DNA of 64,000 nucleotides from Streptomyces sp. DH37 (GTDB lineage Bacteria; Actinomycetota; Actinomycetes; Streptomycetales; Streptomycetaceae), in contig NZ_JARVKV010000011.1 in NCBI RefSeq assembly GCF_029813835.1, positions 62,001 through 126,000 on the forward strand, in the 5' to 3' direction. The first letter of the stretch is position 1, and each line of letters begins with the position of its first letter. This document shows positions 62,960-64,000 of the stretch, piece after piece. The position numbers and the translations under genes are program-made. The notes under the pieces are model-generated. The model searched no databases. It saw only the letters and a program-made list of their open reading frames with translations, and had not been told where the DNA came from.

Positions 62960-64000
62960 TGGGGTGGGACATCGTCCCCGACGTCGTCGAGGACACCGTC
63001 GAGAAGGGGGTCGAGAAGCTCGGCGACGGCGTCGAGTGGCTGGGCGACAAGGCCGCGGACGGGCTGGAGAAGGTCGGCTGGGAGGACGGCGCGGACTGGG
63101 TGCGGGAGAAGTCCCGCACCGCCGCCGACGCCCTGGGTGCGGAGGTCGACGAGCTCCGGCTCGGGCAGACCGAGGACCCGAAGAAGCTGGTCTTCGGCAG
63201 CGCGGCGAAGCTGCGCTCCACCGCGAGCCACCTGAAGGACTTCGCAACCGCGTTCGACAACGTCGGCAACGGCGTCAAGGGGCTGGACTCCAGCGGGCTG
63301 AAGGGCGAGGCGGCCGACGCCTTCCGGACCAAGGCGGCCAAGGAGCCGCCCCGGTGGTTCAAGGCCGCCGACGCCTGCCGGAAGGCCGCCGGGGCGCTGG
63401 AGGACTTCGCCTCCACCGTGGAGTGGGCCCAGGGCCGGGCGAAGGCGGCGATCGAGAAGTACCGGGCCGCGGTCAAGGCGTCCGAGGACGCGCGGACCGC
63501 GCACAACAGGAAGGTCGACGCGTACAACGCCGCCGCCGACGCCTACAACGCCAAGGTGGAGGCCGGACAGGACCCGGGGACGCCGCCGGTGTGCCCGGCC
63601 GCCTTCAAGGATCCGGGCCCGGCGCTGGCCGAGGAGGCCGAGGAGATCCTGGCCGAGGCCCGCAAGCAGCGCAACACCGCCGCGGAGAAGGCCCGTTCGG
63701 CCGTGCGGGCGGCGAGGGACGCGGCGCCGGAGAAGCCCTCGTACGCCGATCAGGTCAAGCACGGCCTGGTCGGGATGCATCTGGACGGCTCGCACCTGCT
63801 GGGCGGTGCGCTCAAGGGCACGGCCGGGCTGGTCTCCTTCGTCCGCAGCGTCAACCCCACCGACCCGCACAACCTCACCCACCCCGGCGAGTACGTCACC
63901 GCGCTCAACGGCACCGCGGCCGGACTGCTCCAGGTCGCCAACAACCCGTGGGGCGCGGGCAGGCAGATGGTCGACCAGTTCATGAAGGACCCGGCCGAGG
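62959..64000 (+). CDS. Putative type VII-secreted polymorphic toxin (partial)
   Basis: 347 residues are visible; the C-terminus runs past the window. The N-terminus (MGWDIVPDVVEDTVEKGVEK) and long helical bundle with FGSAAKLRSTASHLKDFATA and SSGLKGEAADAFRTK match the type VII secretion signal region of actinomycete toxins, whose WxG-like partner role is played by the N-terminal helices. A DUF-type linker (LVGMHLDGSHLLGGALKGTA) follows. The toxin domain and immunity gene should lie just downstream, outside the window. Confidence 0.8.
   Translation, partial: MGWDIVPDVVEDTVEKGVEKLGDGVEWLGDKAADGLEKVGWEDGADWVREKSRTAADALGAEVDELRLGQTEDPKKLVFGSAAKLRSTASHLKDFATAFDNVGNGVKGLDSSGLKGEAADAFRTKAAKEPPRWFKAADACRKAAGALEDFASTVEWAQGRAKAAIEKYRAAVKASEDARTAHNRKVDAYNAAADAYNAKVEAGQDPGTPPVCPAAFKDPGPALAEEAEEILAEARKQRNTAAEKARSAVRAARDAAPEKPSYADQVKHGLVGMHLDGSHLLGGALKGTAGLVSFVRSVNPTDPHNLTHPGEYVTALNGTAAGLLQVANNPWGAGRQMVDQFMKDPAE

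Overview
The window is high-GC actinomycete DNA. Third codon positions are almost all G or C, GTG starts and ATGA stop/start overlaps are frequent, and many families are typical of Streptomyces or a close relative: XRE-DUF5753/DUF397/ATPase modules, the SAV2148-type HEPN protein, DUF3099, DUF2637, DUF1707-FHA, the SPW-repeat protein and a PucR regulator. No tRNA, rRNA, CRISPR array, insertion sequence or prophage was seen.

Layout. 1-5 kb: a molybdoenzyme FAD subunit (cut by the window edge) divergent from a PucR-type regulator, a damaged DUF3099 gene, a TPR protein behind a CRP-like palindrome, and an iron-box-controlled FhuF-type reductase. 5-14 kb: DUF2637 membrane protein, PP2C-like phosphatase, an Ada-AlkA/Ogt DNA-alkylation repair operon, an ArsR-type regulator with its operator and an MFS exporter, rsgA, and an SPW membrane protein. 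14-22.7 kb: a YihY/BrkB membrane protein, then a fermentation cluster on the minus strand (adhE, pflB, pflA) preceded by two DosR/OsdR-like boxes and a PfkB sugar kinase. 23.4-32.1 kb: an assimilatory sulfur operon (cysteine-type leader peptide, sulfite reductase, Zn-ribbon protein, cysH, cysC, cysD, cysN, sulfonate-type ABC ATPase and permease, sirohydrochlorin chelatase). The substrate-binding protein expected between cysN and the ATPase is absent.

32-43 kb: HEPN protein divergent from glycogen debranching enzyme glgX, then treY and treZ, which convert maltodextrin ends to trehalose; a DUF1707-FHA protein, a small ORF with a perfect ribosome-binding site and a GNAT protein lie between treY and treZ. 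43-54 kb: LysE exporter, msrB, murC, a conserved actinobacterial protein, a pyrimidine reductase, zapE, a PhoX-type Tat-exported protein, a lipoprotein polysaccharide deacetylase that has lost catalytic residues, a Pth2-type hydrolase and a BCCT transporter. 54-56.6 kb: a DUF692 (multinuclear iron enzyme) / partner / TIGR04222 three-gene set whose last gene is frameshifted. 56.6-60.5 kb: a decayed and an intact copy of an XRE-DUF5753/DUF397 regulator pair, both carrying the same unusual CCGTACAA operator layout. 60.5-64 kb: a degraded stretch, an unknown protein, and the first three genes of a probable type VII secretion effector operon that runs off the window.

A recurring feature is short degenerate tandem repeats (periods of about 9-12 or 27 bases) in gene gaps and inside genes. 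At two places, DUF3099 and TIGR04222, such repeats coincide with frameshifts.
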